A stretch of DNA of 64,000 bases, taken from contig CAVBMG010000007.1 of the NCBI GenBank assembly GCA_963596435.1, forward strand, positions 1 to 64,000, read 5' to 3'. Numbering within the stretch: the stretch's first letter is position 1; each line of letters starts with the position of its first letter. Shown here piece after piece: positions 53,894-62,246 of this stretch. The notes beneath the pieces were generated by a model. The model had not been told where the DNA came from. It saw only the letters and a program-made list of their open reading frames with translations, and made no database searches. The translations under genes and the position numbers were made by a program. Source of the stretch: COE1 sp963596435. Lineage in GTDB: Bacteria; Bacillota; Clostridia; Lachnospirales; Lachnospiraceae.

Positions 53894-54908
53894 GCTGTGG
53901 TCCTGTAGAATGATGATTTGCAATAATGGAATCAATCTCTCTGAGATTAGAAGATGGCAAATCACCAGGAATCGTATTCTTAACGGCTGCTGTCGCATTA
54001 CCATATTCCATTGCCTTCTGACAGTCCATATTATGTGCCAGCAAACCATACAGAGCACCGGAGATATAAGCATCACCACTGCCGATACGGTCTACAACAT
54101 CAATATTCTCATAAGCAGGCTCCTGTACGAAACGGTCTGCAATCGCATCATAAATGCAGGAACCAAAGGAGTGAATCTTTGGAGAATGTACTACTCGCTG
54201 TGTAGCTGCTACTACACTGATCGGATAGTCTTTTGTAAAGCTTCTCATCATATCCTGCACTGTGCCGTCCTTGCCAAAGGTAAGTCTGGCTGTATCTTCT
54301 GAACAGAAGAATACATCTACATAAGGAAGAATCTGTTCGATACATTCCTTTGCTTCCTGACCAGTCCACAGATTCGCACGGAAGTTTACATCAAAGGAGA
54401 TCAGTGTGCCATTTTCCTTAAAGCGCTTGATCATTTCTATTGCAGTCTCTCTGGTCTTCTGTCCCAGCGCCAGTGTAATACCTGTTGTATGGAAGCATCT
54501 TGTGGAACGATACATCTCTTCCGGGAAATCATCAATGCTGACTTCGGAAAAGGCAGTGTTCTTTCTATCATAGATAACATTTGGTTTTCTGGGGTGTGCA
54601 CCATATTCATAATAGTAGATACCCAGTCTGGAATCCTTCGTCTTATCATAAACCAGGTAGTCATCACTGACACCACAGAAACGGACTCTGTTCTGAATAA
54701 AGTTGCCCAGATCATTCGCCGGGATCTTGGAAATAATACCGGTTCTGAGTCCAAGGAGCGATACACCGGATACCACATTCAGTTCCGCTCCGCCAGCCTG
54801 CTTCTGAAATACCTCACCACGGGTCAGACGCTCATTTACGGGCGGTGACAGACGAAGCAGAATCTCACCAAGTGCCAATAAGTCAAAATCTCTTCTTTTC
54901 ATCATCAT
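53877..54908 (-). CDS. PfkB-family sugar kinase, KdgK-like
   Basis: A 343-residue ribokinase-type kinase. It starts LLALGEILLRLSPP, has the GGAELNVV substrate motif (about 40-47) and the second PfkB signature DRIGSGDAYISG with the catalytic Asp (about 270-280). The order of features fits 2-keto-3-deoxygluconate kinases, though fructokinase is possible. The start is the first of three ATGs at 54908, eight bases after AAGGAG. It is divergent from the PBP-GGDEF sensor across a region with two TGTAA-N4-TTACA sites. Confidence 0.85.
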   Translation of the reverse strand: MMMKRRDFDLLALGEILLRLSPPVNERLTRGEVFQKQAGGAELNVVSGVSLLGLRTGIISKIPANDLGNFIQNRVRFCGVSDDYLVYDKTKDSRLGIYYYEYGAHPRKPNVIYDRKNTAFSEVSIDDFPEEMYRSTRCFHTTGITLALGQKTRETAIEMIKRFKENGTLISFDVNFRANLWTGQEAKECIEQILPYVDVFFCSEDTARLTFGKDGTVQDMMRSFTKDYPISVVAATQRVVHSPKIHSFGSCIYDAIADRFVQEPAYENIDVVDRIGSGDAYISGALYGLLAHNMDCQKAMEYGNATAAVKNTIPGDLPSSNLREIDSIIANHHSTGPQLEMNR

Positions 54909-54941
54909 AATGTAAGCTCTCCTTAAACGCATGATAGGACA

Positions 54942-54955
54942 TGTAAGCCCTTACA
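54942..54955. promoter_or_regulatory. Palindromic operator candidate, kinase-proximal
   Basis: TGTAAGCCCTTACA: six-base arms around two bases, 34 bases upstream of the PfkB ATG. It shares TGTAA-N4-TTACA with 55045-55058 but lacks a central CG. Confidence 0.45.
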
Positions 54956-55044
54956 AAAGTATCCTTTGCATTGTTAAAATAAGTGTATCATGTGACCGGT
55001 AAAATTTCCAGTCTTTTCTTCAAAACTCTGTATCAAAATATTTA

Positions 55045-55058
55045 TGTAACCGTTTACA
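55045..55058. promoter_or_regulatory. LacI/CcpA-type operator in the divergent region
   Basis: TGTAACCGTTTACA has a central CG and near-perfect arms. It matches the catabolite-repression (cre) consensus at 13 of 14 positions, so CcpA or another LacI-family protein may bind. Confidence 0.6.
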
Positions 55059-55097
55059 TATATCTTGCAAACCATCCGGCAATTTTTCCAAAAGATA

Positions 55098-55126
55098 TTG
55101 GCAATATGAAAAACCGTTGATAAAAT
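55098..55126 (+). promoter_or_regulatory. Promoter of the PBP-GGDEF gene
   Basis: TTGGCA (55098-55103), 17 bases, TAAAAT (55121-55126), about 43 bases upstream of the ATG. Confidence 0.65.
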
Positions 55127-55168
55127 ATAACCATACAATCTGAAACAGCAAAAGTCAGGGAGGCAGCT

Positions 55169-57103
55169 ATGTATCATTCCAGGAAAATCGGTGTATTCAT
55201 TTCCCACCTTTTCGGTGAATATCAGCACAATCTGTGTCAGGGCATTCTGGACACAGCAAAAGAATATGGTTATCTTGTGGAGATCTTTGCATCTACAGAT
55301 GGGGAGACCCCGAACACCCTTACAGGAGAAGAGGGGATTCTGACAATTCCTTCTTATCAGGATTTTGACGGCATTATCTTTGCAAGCGGAACCTATCCTG
55401 AATACAGACTTGCGGATGCCATTTACAAACAGGTCACACAGCACTGCTCCTGTCCGGTTCTTGTCATCAATCAGGAAGCCCATGCTTCCAATAATGTCAT
55501 TCTGGACAACAATGCTCCTTTTGCAGACCTGACAGAGCATTTCATCACCGTACATCATGCAGCAAGAATCTGCTATCTTGGCTGCCGCACAGAAGCTCAG
55601 ACTTCCGATACACGTTATGTACTTTATAAAGAAACACTTGCAAAGCATAACATTCCCTGCCCTGATGCGAATGTATATCAAACCTTTTTTGGTATGGAGT
55701 ATGCAAGAGAGGCACTTACCTATTTCTGTAAGGCTGGTATTCCTGATGCCATCCTGTGTTATAACGACCGTATGGCTCTGGATATGAACCGTATGGCTCT
55801 GGATATGATGCTGGCTGCAAATGAGCGGGGACTTCGTATTCCTGAGGATATTGCCATCAGTGGCTGTGATAACAGCGAGCTTGGCAGAAATATCACGCCT
55901 ACTCTGACTACGGTTACTTTTCCAACCTATGAAATGGGACAGGAAGCCGTACATAAACTGCTGCGCATGACAGACGGCATCCTGGATGATGCACCTTCTG
56001 TCATCAAGGCTGCCCCTGTGATTGGCTGTTCCTGTGGCTGTCATTATCGTGTCAGCGAAGCTCCTTATTATGCAATCACTCAGATGCATGAGATAGAGCG
56101 TAAGGAACGTCGCATTTTTCAGGATATTCATATGTCTGCTGTCCTTCACGAGATCACGAATCTGGAAGAAGGCATGGAGAAAATAAATGATTATGTCAAG
56201 GATATTGCACATTGCAGTGAATTATATATCTGTCTCTATGAGAATTGGGACAGTGCACCAAGGCATATCCGTATGCTGGCTGCCATAGAACAGTTTGGTA
56301 TGCCAGAAGAAGACAATATGGATGAGGATACTGATAAAAATATCGTTAATCTGTGTTTTGGCTGGCAGAGGGGATCAGAAATCCCTCCCTGCAGTTTTGC
56401 ACACCAGGACATTCTGCCTCCCCATATTGTAAAGGATTCCAAGAGCAGCTACATCTGTGTACCTCTGTATTTTGAGGATAAACAATATGGATATGTCGTC
56501 CTTGCCTTTGAAGACAACAGGCTGCATTATGATTTTCATGTAACCTCCTGGATTAACAACATATCCCGTATGCTCAAGCGTGTTGCAGACAATCATCATA
56601 TGTCCTTACTGGCTGCACGTCTGGAAGACATTTATATGAAAGATGAACTGACCGGTCTGTATAATTATCGGGGCTTTCGCGCAATGGCATCCATGATCGT
56701 TGATGATATGATCGTGACCGGTGCACCTTTGCTGATGATATCCTTTGACATAGAACATCTAAAAGACATCAATAAGGACTGGGGACATGAGGAAGGAGAT
56801 TTCGCACTTCAGGTATTCTCAAGTGCCCTCAAGACCACCTTTGAAGAGGATGTTATTCTTGCCAGAACCGGTGATGATGAATTCAGCATACTGCTTCCCG
56901 GACTGGAAAAGGCAGATGCAAAAGAATATATCTCTCACATCTGCCAGTATCTTACCAATTATGCCAGACTGCATCACAAAAAATATCAGATTCATACCAG
57001 ATATGCCTGTGACAGCGCCTCTATTACCTGTACCAAAGACCTGGACGGGCTTTTTCACAACTGTATGCAGCAGCTGGAACAGAATCCCTCTACTCTCCTT
57101 TAA
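55169..57103 (+). CDS. Sugar-binding-like sensor fused to a GGDEF-like domain
   Basis: A 644-residue soluble protein with three parts: a LacI/RbsB-type binding domain without an HTH (about 1-290, with DGIIFASG and EDIAISGCDN), a GAF-like middle (about 300-465) and a GGDEF domain (about 478-640) opening with KDELTGLYNYRGF. The signature reads RTGDDEF, where an active cyclase has GGDEF, so the second Gly is Asp and cyclase activity is doubtful. A binding domain of this kind in the cytoplasm would sense a sugar. GGGAGG precedes the ATG. An exact 21-bp duplication lies at 55767-55808. The 3' end overlaps the YesN-like gene by 14 bases. Confidence 0.8.
   Translation: MYHSRKIGVFISHLFGEYQHNLCQGILDTAKEYGYLVEIFASTDGETPNTLTGEEGILTIPSYQDFDGIIFASGTYPEYRLADAIYKQVTQHCSCPVLVINQEAHASNNVILDNNAPFADLTEHFITVHHAARICYLGCRTEAQTSDTRYVLYKETLAKHNIPCPDANVYQTFFGMEYAREALTYFCKAGIPDAILCYNDRMALDMNRMALDMMLAANERGLRIPEDIAISGCDNSELGRNITPTLTTVTFPTYEMGQEAVHKLLRMTDGILDDAPSVIKAAPVIGCSCGCHYRVSEAPYYAITQMHEIERKERRIFQDIHMSAVLHEITNLEEGMEKINDYVKDIAHCSELYICLYENWDSAPRHIRMLAAIEQFGMPEEDNMDEDTDKNIVNLCFGWQRGSEIPPCSFAHQDILPPHIVKDSKSSYICVPLYFEDKQYGYVVLAFEDNRLHYDFHVTSWINNISRMLKRVADNHHMSLLAARLEDIYMKDELTGLYNYRGFRAMASMIVDDMIVTGAPLLMISFDIEHLKDINKDWGHEEGDFALQVFSSALKTTFEEDVILARTGDDEFSILLPGLEKADAKEYISHICQYLTNYARLHHKKYQIHTRYACDSASITCTKDLDGLFHNCMQQLEQNPSTLL
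55767..55808 (+). repeat. Exact 21-bp tandem duplication in the sensor gene
   Basis: Two identical 21-base units (55767-55787, 55788-55808) add seven residues (RMALDM and Asn, then RMALDM again) in the binding domain, within the helix that usually reads DRMALDMMLAANE in LacI-type proteins. The reading frame is kept. Confidence 0.95.
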
Positions 57104-58559
57104 GCTGTATGCTCTTACGGTATTCTGTCGGCGATACTCCAAGCGTCGCCTTGAATATCTTCATGAAATGTTTCTCATTCTCATAGCCTACCGCCTGACT
57201 GATCTCGTTGACACGCATATCGGAGGTTTCCAGCAGGCGCTTGGCTTCCTGCATACGCAGGTCTTTTAGGAAATTTACAAAATTCGTACCCGTATACTGT
57301 TTAAAAGCATAGGAAAACAGCGAATAATTCATGGAGATATAATTGGACACCACCGCCATATTCAGGTCTTTGTTATAATTCTCATGAATATAGCTGACTG
57401 CCTGCTGTATCTTCTGCTTATTCTTGTAATCATCAAATTCCTCACTGATCAGGTCGTGGAATCTTCTCATCCAGTCTGTTAAAGTATTCACATACTCCGT
57501 AATGGTCTGATAACGATAGATATCCTGCAACTCCAGAATGCTTTCCTTGCGCACTTTCAGGGCATTCTCATAATTCACCGCGATTCTCTCCAGCATAAGA
57601 TACATCCTCTGGGCAAACTCATCTGTGTCCATAGCTCCATTCTGTACCTGTCTGCCATACTCCTGTATCAGCTCCACTGCCTCTTCAACACGCTCTGTTC
57701 CCAGAATATGTACCGCACTCTCAAGCCTCCTGTTCTCTTCTTCTGCCATTTTGGGATGTTCGGTCTGCTTCTTCATGTGGCTTTCGTCATAATCCACTAC
57801 TTTTATGGATCTGGCAAAGGCTTCATGGCGCCCCAAAACCGCCTGCTCATATGCCTTTTTCAAAGAAGAGATTCCACTGACAGGCTGACTGAAGCCCGCA
57901 TAGCAGTTACGCAATTCATTCCTGATCAGGAACTCCTTATTCTCACAGCCAATCAGGAAAAGGTCATAACCGCCTACATTGTGCAGATACAGATAGGAAT
58001 TTCCCTGTTCTTCCTCTTCCCCATCGTAGCTGCAACAGCATACTTCGTATTCCCCCTGTAGGAAGCTATCCTGATAATATCTGCTGGTCAGCTCTTCATC
58101 TTCCGCAGATACCTTCTCGGAGGTACACAGGAACCTGAGCTGCTGATATCCCGCCTGTCTGAGTGTATCCTGTTCTTCTTTTATATGCGTCAGTTCATCT
58201 TCCATTTTGTGCATGATTGACATGATCTGCTCTCTGTCAATGGGCTTTAGAATATATTCTTTTACCCCCATACGCAGCATTTCCACAGCATAGGAGAAAT
58301 CATCATAGCCGCTGATTACCACCGTAAGCGGTCGTCTTTGGAATTTCTGCATCTCCTGTACCAGCGTGATGCCATCCATCTTGGGCATTCTGATATCAGT
58401 AAACATCACATCTATCTGCTGGCTCTGCAATACCTCCAATGCCATCTGTCCATTACTGCATTCTATGATGGTCTGAACGGGCACTCCTGATCGCTGTATC
58501 ATGCTCTTAATACCCTGGCGGATCATCTTCTCATCTTCCACGATCAACACTGTGTTCAT
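57090..58559 (-). CDS. YesN-type response regulator with AraC output domain
   Basis: A 489-residue regulator: receiver domain at 1-120 with phospho-acceptor Asp55 (FTDIRMPKMDG) and conserved EDE near the start, a middle region of about 250 residues and an AraC-type HTH pair (about 390-485, ending VGYENEKHFMKIFK and GVSPTEYRK). Its ATG overlaps the stop of the histidine kinase by four bases with AAAGGA upstream. Such regulators usually control sugar transporter genes. Confidence 0.92.
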   Translation of the reverse strand: MNTVLIVEDEKMIRQGIKSMIQRSGVPVQTIIECSNGQMALEVLQSQQIDVMFTDIRMPKMDGITLVQEMQKFQRRPLTVVISGYDDFSYAVEMLRMGVKEYILKPIDREQIMSIMHKMEDELTHIKEEQDTLRQAGYQQLRFLCTSEKVSAEDEELTSRYYQDSFLQGEYEVCCCSYDGEEEEQGNSYLYLHNVGGYDLFLIGCENKEFLIRNELRNCYAGFSQPVSGISSLKKAYEQAVLGRHEAFARSIKVVDYDESHMKKQTEHPKMAEEENRRLESAVHILGTERVEEAVELIQEYGRQVQNGAMDTDEFAQRMYLMLERIAVNYENALKVRKESILELQDIYRYQTITEYVNTLTDWMRRFHDLISEEFDDYKNKQKIQQAVSYIHENYNKDLNMAVVSNYISMNYSLFSYAFKQYTGTNFVNFLKDLRMQEAKRLLETSDMRVNEISQAVGYENEKHFMKIFKATLGVSPTEYRKSIQLKGE

Positions 58560-60334
58560 ATCTTACTGTCCTTTCTTGGTAAATGAATCAGCACTTTCGT
58601 ATAACATCCCTCTTTGGAAAAGATCTCGATACCATACTGTTCCCCAAAGTACAACTGTACTCTGTCCTGTACATTCTTTAAGCCGATTCCATGACCGCTT
58701 TCCTCTGTAGAACGGGTCTGTGAATATATTTTGCTTCTTAATTCTTCCAGTGTCATTTCATCCATCCCCCGTCCTGCATCTGATACTTCTATGGTGCAGT
58801 TCTCCTCATCTACCAATATTCCTTTTATATAAATGTTCGTATCTTCTGCCATCTCTTCTATTCCATGGTACACCGCATTCTCCACCAGTGGCTGTAGCAG
58901 CATCTTTGGAATCTGCATGTGTGAAATTTCCTCTGGGATATTCAGTGACAGATAAATCTCATAATCAAACCGCAGATTCAAAAGCTTTAGATAATTGCTG
59001 ATATATGTGATTTCTTCCTCAACTGTAACGGTTCCTGTCATCCATTTCATACTGTAACGAAGCATCTTGCCAAGAGATGTGATGGCATCGGATATATCGT
59101 ATTTTTCCTCTATCTCTGCCATCATTTTGATGGACTCCAGTACATTATACATGAAATGTGCATTGATCTGATTCTGCAGGGATTTAATCTGCGCATTCTT
59201 TGCAAGAAGCTGTCTGTCCAGATTATCCTGATTCAGCTCCTGAATCCTGCCAAGCATTCGGTTGATCTCACCGGAAAGCTCCGTAATCTCATCATTGCCC
59301 TCTTCTGGCAGAGTCAGGTCAAGCTCCCCACCCTGAATCCTTGTCATGACATCATACATTCTATAGAAACGCTGCATGATTACACGCACTGCCACAATAC
59401 TGAATATTACAAAAGCCACAAGAATCAGTATCAGTATAATTCCATAAGGAATCAGACTGCGATAGAACTCCGAAAACGCTTCTTCCATAGATACCAGATG
59501 TACATAAGTGCCTCCCAGCAGTGGTACATACTGATATGCCAGTATCACATGTTTTCCATCTATTTTAGTATATATGACATTCGTGTCACTTTCTGCCTTT
59601 TTCTGTATCTCTTCAATAGCCTGATTCCAGGGATTGCTGTTACTTGCTGTATAATACAGACTGCCATCATCACCAAAGAAAGCGCTCCAGGAAGTATCAC
59701 TGTCCTCATACAGATTTGGGAACAGATTAGTCATATAGGTTATGCATTCTATGGTGTACATCTGTTGACCGTCTGCCTGTGTAACTACGCTTATCAGTCC
59801 CGCCAGATGCTTTGAACCTGTCGCTATATATTCTGGAAATACCGTATCTGTATAATCCAGCTTCCATTCTCCGTCATGATACTCTTTTGCCCAGCTCATG
59901 TTGTTCATTCTCTGATAGCGATAGATGCTTGGAGCTTTCTCTGATGCTTTTTCACTGTTCACATAGATTCTGACCTGATACAGATAGGGATTGGAATTGG
60001 TCATATTTTCAATCGAAGTCAGCTCCTTCTGATAGAAGTCCAGCTTCTCCATGATCTCCATATCCTTACCATTGCAAAGCAGTTCCATATACTGATTGAT
60101 CTTGACTGACTGCTTTATGATCTCTGATGCCAGATTGCACACTTCATTGGTCTTATCAATTGCCTGCGTGACCTGCTCAAGCCTTGCCTGTTCATCCCTG
60201 ATCGTACTTTTGATCATGCTCTCTTTCATATTGTTGGTCAGCATGAGTGCAGCCGCCACAATACAGATACTGACAAAAGCCACAATTGTCAGCACAATCC
60301 TGCGGCTGAGACTGTTATTACGCCTTATCTTCAT
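58556..60334 (-). CDS. YesM-type sensor histidine kinase
   Basis: A 592-residue membrane kinase: TM1 at about 13-33, an extracellular sensor domain of about 255 residues, TM2 at about 293-318, HAMP (about 320-375), then the His-kinase domain with QINAHFMYNVLES (His near 393; most relatives have NPHFLYN) and an HATPase domain with LLQPLVENAV and GIGLKNVQDR. GTAGGAGG precedes the ATG. It lies 12 bases after a sugar-binding lipoprotein gene and before its response regulator. Confidence 0.92.
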   Translation of the reverse strand: MKIRRNNSLSRRIVLTIVAFVSICIVAAALMLTNNMKESMIKSTIRDEQARLEQVTQAIDKTNEVCNLASEIIKQSVKINQYMELLCNGKDMEIMEKLDFYQKELTSIENMTNSNPYLYQVRIYVNSEKASEKAPSIYRYQRMNNMSWAKEYHDGEWKLDYTDTVFPEYIATGSKHLAGLISVVTQADGQQMYTIECITYMTNLFPNLYEDSDTSWSAFFGDDGSLYYTASNSNPWNQAIEEIQKKAESDTNVIYTKIDGKHVILAYQYVPLLGGTYVHLVSMEEAFSEFYRSLIPYGIILILILVAFVIFSIVAVRVIMQRFYRMYDVMTRIQGGELDLTLPEEGNDEITELSGEINRMLGRIQELNQDNLDRQLLAKNAQIKSLQNQINAHFMYNVLESIKMMAEIEEKYDISDAITSLGKMLRYSMKWMTGTVTVEEEITYISNYLKLLNLRFDYEIYLSLNIPEEISHMQIPKMLLQPLVENAVYHGIEEMAEDTNIYIKGILVDEENCTIEVSDAGRGMDEMTLEELRSKIYSQTRSTEESGHGIGLKNVQDRVQLYFGEQYGIEIFSKEGCYTKVLIHLPRKDSKI

Positions 60335-60346
60335 ATGTGCCGCCTC

Positions 60347-61939
60347 CTACTGTTCTATTCCCAGTTTCTTCATGTTATCATGCATCTGCGCAGTAGAAGC
60401 CTTTTGCAGCTGTGCAAATCCAAGATCCTCTCTCTGCTTTTTGAAATCCTCCATAATCCAGTCAAATTCCTCATCCGATTCTGCCAGCAGCAATTTAGGC
60501 AAGGTCTCGCCCCAGAGATTCTTGATCTTTGTATAGATCTGATTCTCCTGTTCCTGTGCATCAAATACCACATCATACTGTGCTGTATATACCGTATACG
60601 GAAATGTCCATTCCTGAAGCTGTCCAAGAGGCTGTGGCAATACCCTGCCCCACTCATCAGCCCTTACATTATCCTGAAGCATCCAGTAACAGGAATCCGC
60701 ACCATATATCCTGTCATAGGTCACACGATCCGTATTCAGCAAATGCTCTACCTCAGGATACATTTGGGGTTTGCCGTTCTCATCATATTCCCAGGTGATT
60801 CCTTCCACACCATACCAGGTCATCAGCTGTCCTTCATCACTGATGAGATAGGATATCAGCTTAATTGCTTTCTCAGGGTCCTTGCATTTCTTACTGATAA
60901 GTGTCACTGTCCATCCGTTAATCCCGGAACCGGGCAGCCTGTAATCATCTCCATCCAGGTTCTTTGGTCCATCCACGGCAATATAGATCTGCCCCGGATT
61001 CTTCGCATACAGAATCTTCTGCTGGTCTGCCATATCCGTTCTCTGATACAGCATGCAGAAGTATCTGCCGTTTGCTATCTTTTCCTCCATCTGGGTTCTG
61101 TTATCCAGAAAGATATCATCCTTCAGATACCCTTCCTCGCGCAATTTCCGGTAAGTCTTCAACCAGGCAAGAAAGCTTTCATCCGTATATCTGTCATAGG
61201 CGTTGCCCTGCTCATCCAGATATGGCACAGCCAGGAAATTAAACAGGTAATTATCAAAGGAATCACACCCCTCCTTGGTAAATACATGCGCACCTATGGG
61301 AATCAGCTCCTCGCCGTTCACTTCTGGATACATCTGTGCCGCTTTTACCACTGCATCATGAAATCCCTGCGGTGTTGTCATATCCGGTGAGCCTATCGCC
61401 TCGTATATATCCTTTCTTACCAGAAAAGTCTCATTGGAAGCTATGGTGTCATATTGCTCATAATCACTGAGCGTATAGGCTGAATTGGGATACTGATAGA
61501 TATGTCCGTCTTTGGATGTATACCAGCTGGCAACATCCGGGTCTACGACCTGCATAAAACAGGCATCATATTCCTGTGCCAGCTCATCCAGTGGATAGAC
61601 CATTCCCTTCTGAATCATTTCTCCCACTTCATCTTCCCACCAGCCAAGCGTCAGAATATCCGGCAGACTATCCGCACTGATAAGTGAATTCAACATCTCA
61701 CTCTCATCACCACTCGGCACAACGAAATCTATATTTACTCCCGTCTTATCGGTAATCGTCTTGGACACCAGATTCTCTCCCCAGTCCGCCGTAAACCAGG
61801 AATAATTGATATACCATTGAAGTGTAGTGACGTCTTCCTGCTGCGTCTGCGATGCGACCTGCTGCTCACCCCTTTGCAGACCACATCCCCCCAGCATCAA
61901 CGTTGCTATAATCAAGGCAAAAATTAGTCTTTTTCTCAT
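60347..61939 (-). CDS. Solute-binding lipoprotein co-transcribed with a two-component system
   Basis: A 530-residue lipoprotein, with a signal peptide ending LMLGGC (Cys19 lipidated) and a long two-lobe LplA-like binding domain (TLQWYINYSWF near the start). GGGGGAAG precedes the ATG at 61939; the longer frame to 62038 crosses the palindromic element. No permease genes follow; instead come a YesM-like kinase and YesN-like regulator. It may deliver a ligand to the kinase sensor domain, or serve permeases coded elsewhere. It is a distant relative of 22627-24279. Confidence 0.85.
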   Translation of the reverse strand: MRKRLIFALIIATLMLGGCGLQRGEQQVASQTQQEDVTTLQWYINYSWFTADWGENLVSKTITDKTGVNIDFVVPSGDESEMLNSLISADSLPDILTLGWWEDEVGEMIQKGMVYPLDELAQEYDACFMQVVDPDVASWYTSKDGHIYQYPNSAYTLSDYEQYDTIASNETFLVRKDIYEAIGSPDMTTPQGFHDAVVKAAQMYPEVNGEELIPIGAHVFTKEGCDSFDNYLFNFLAVPYLDEQGNAYDRYTDESFLAWLKTYRKLREEGYLKDDIFLDNRTQMEEKIANGRYFCMLYQRTDMADQQKILYAKNPGQIYIAVDGPKNLDGDDYRLPGSGINGWTVTLISKKCKDPEKAIKLISYLISDEGQLMTWYGVEGITWEYDENGKPQMYPEVEHLLNTDRVTYDRIYGADSCYWMLQDNVRADEWGRVLPQPLGQLQEWTFPYTVYTAQYDVVFDAQEQENQIYTKIKNLWGETLPKLLLAESDEEFDWIMEDFKKQREDLGFAQLQKASTAQMHDNMKKLGIEQ

Positions 61940-61976
61940 AATCTTCCCCCTATTGCTATTACACAGTATCAGGCAT

Positions 61977-62173
61977 TTGCGAAACGCAACATTATACATA
62001 CAGAATTGTACAGCCTTAACAAATGCATGAGCAGGCACTGTGCAGCCGTCAGTACTTAGGCGCTGTATTTTAGCGCCTTATGTACTGCTACGAGCTGCAG
62101 TGTAGCGAGAGCGTGCCTGTGTTGCATTGTTAAAGCTGAACAATTCGTCCCATTCCTAATACACGTTTCGCAA
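61977..62173. repeat. About 200-bp nested near-palindrome
   Basis: Arms pair in order about one centre (62068-62075): TTGCGAAACG/CGTTTCGCAA (61977-61986, 62164-62173), GAATTGT/ACAATTC, TTAACA/TGTTAA, ATGCA/TGCAT, CAGGCAC/GTGCCTG (62032-62038, 62113-62119), CAGTAC/GTACTG and AGGCGCT/AGCGCCT (62058-62064, 62072-62078). No open frame fits. I see no target-site duplication. It could be a MITE-like element or a long structured RNA. It fills most of the 307-bp gap between the lipoprotein and GH30 genes. Confidence 0.85.
61991..61996 (-). promoter_or_regulatory. Possible -10 box of the lipoprotein-YesM-YesN operon inside the palindrome
   Basis: TATAAT on the minus strand (61996-61991), about 52 bases before the ATG. 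The mirrored position in the other arm does not carry it. No good -35 lies 17 bases upstream. Confidence 0.4.
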
Positions 62174-62201
62174 TTATCTAATTATAAGTATACAAAAATA
62201 T

Positions 62202-62239
62202 ATACGCCAAAGCAAATGAATACACATGCTTTGGCGTAT
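62202..62239 (-). terminator. Terminator of the GH30 gene
   Basis: Perfect 13-base arms ATACGCCAAAGCA (62202-62214) and TGCTTTGGCGTAT (62227-62239), loop of 12, followed by TATATTTTTG on the minus strand, eight bases after the stop codon. Confidence 0.82.
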
Positions 62240-62246
62240 GATTTTC

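Noticed and set aside
54974..56212. Minus-strand frame of 412 codons opposite the PBP-GGDEF gene
   Set aside because: Cys/Ile-rich composition, no motif, no ribosome site, and it lies antisense to a gene with clear domains.
61977..62173. tRNA or other stable RNA gene
   Set aside because: No cloverleaf, T-loop or CCA end; the structure is one long nested stem.
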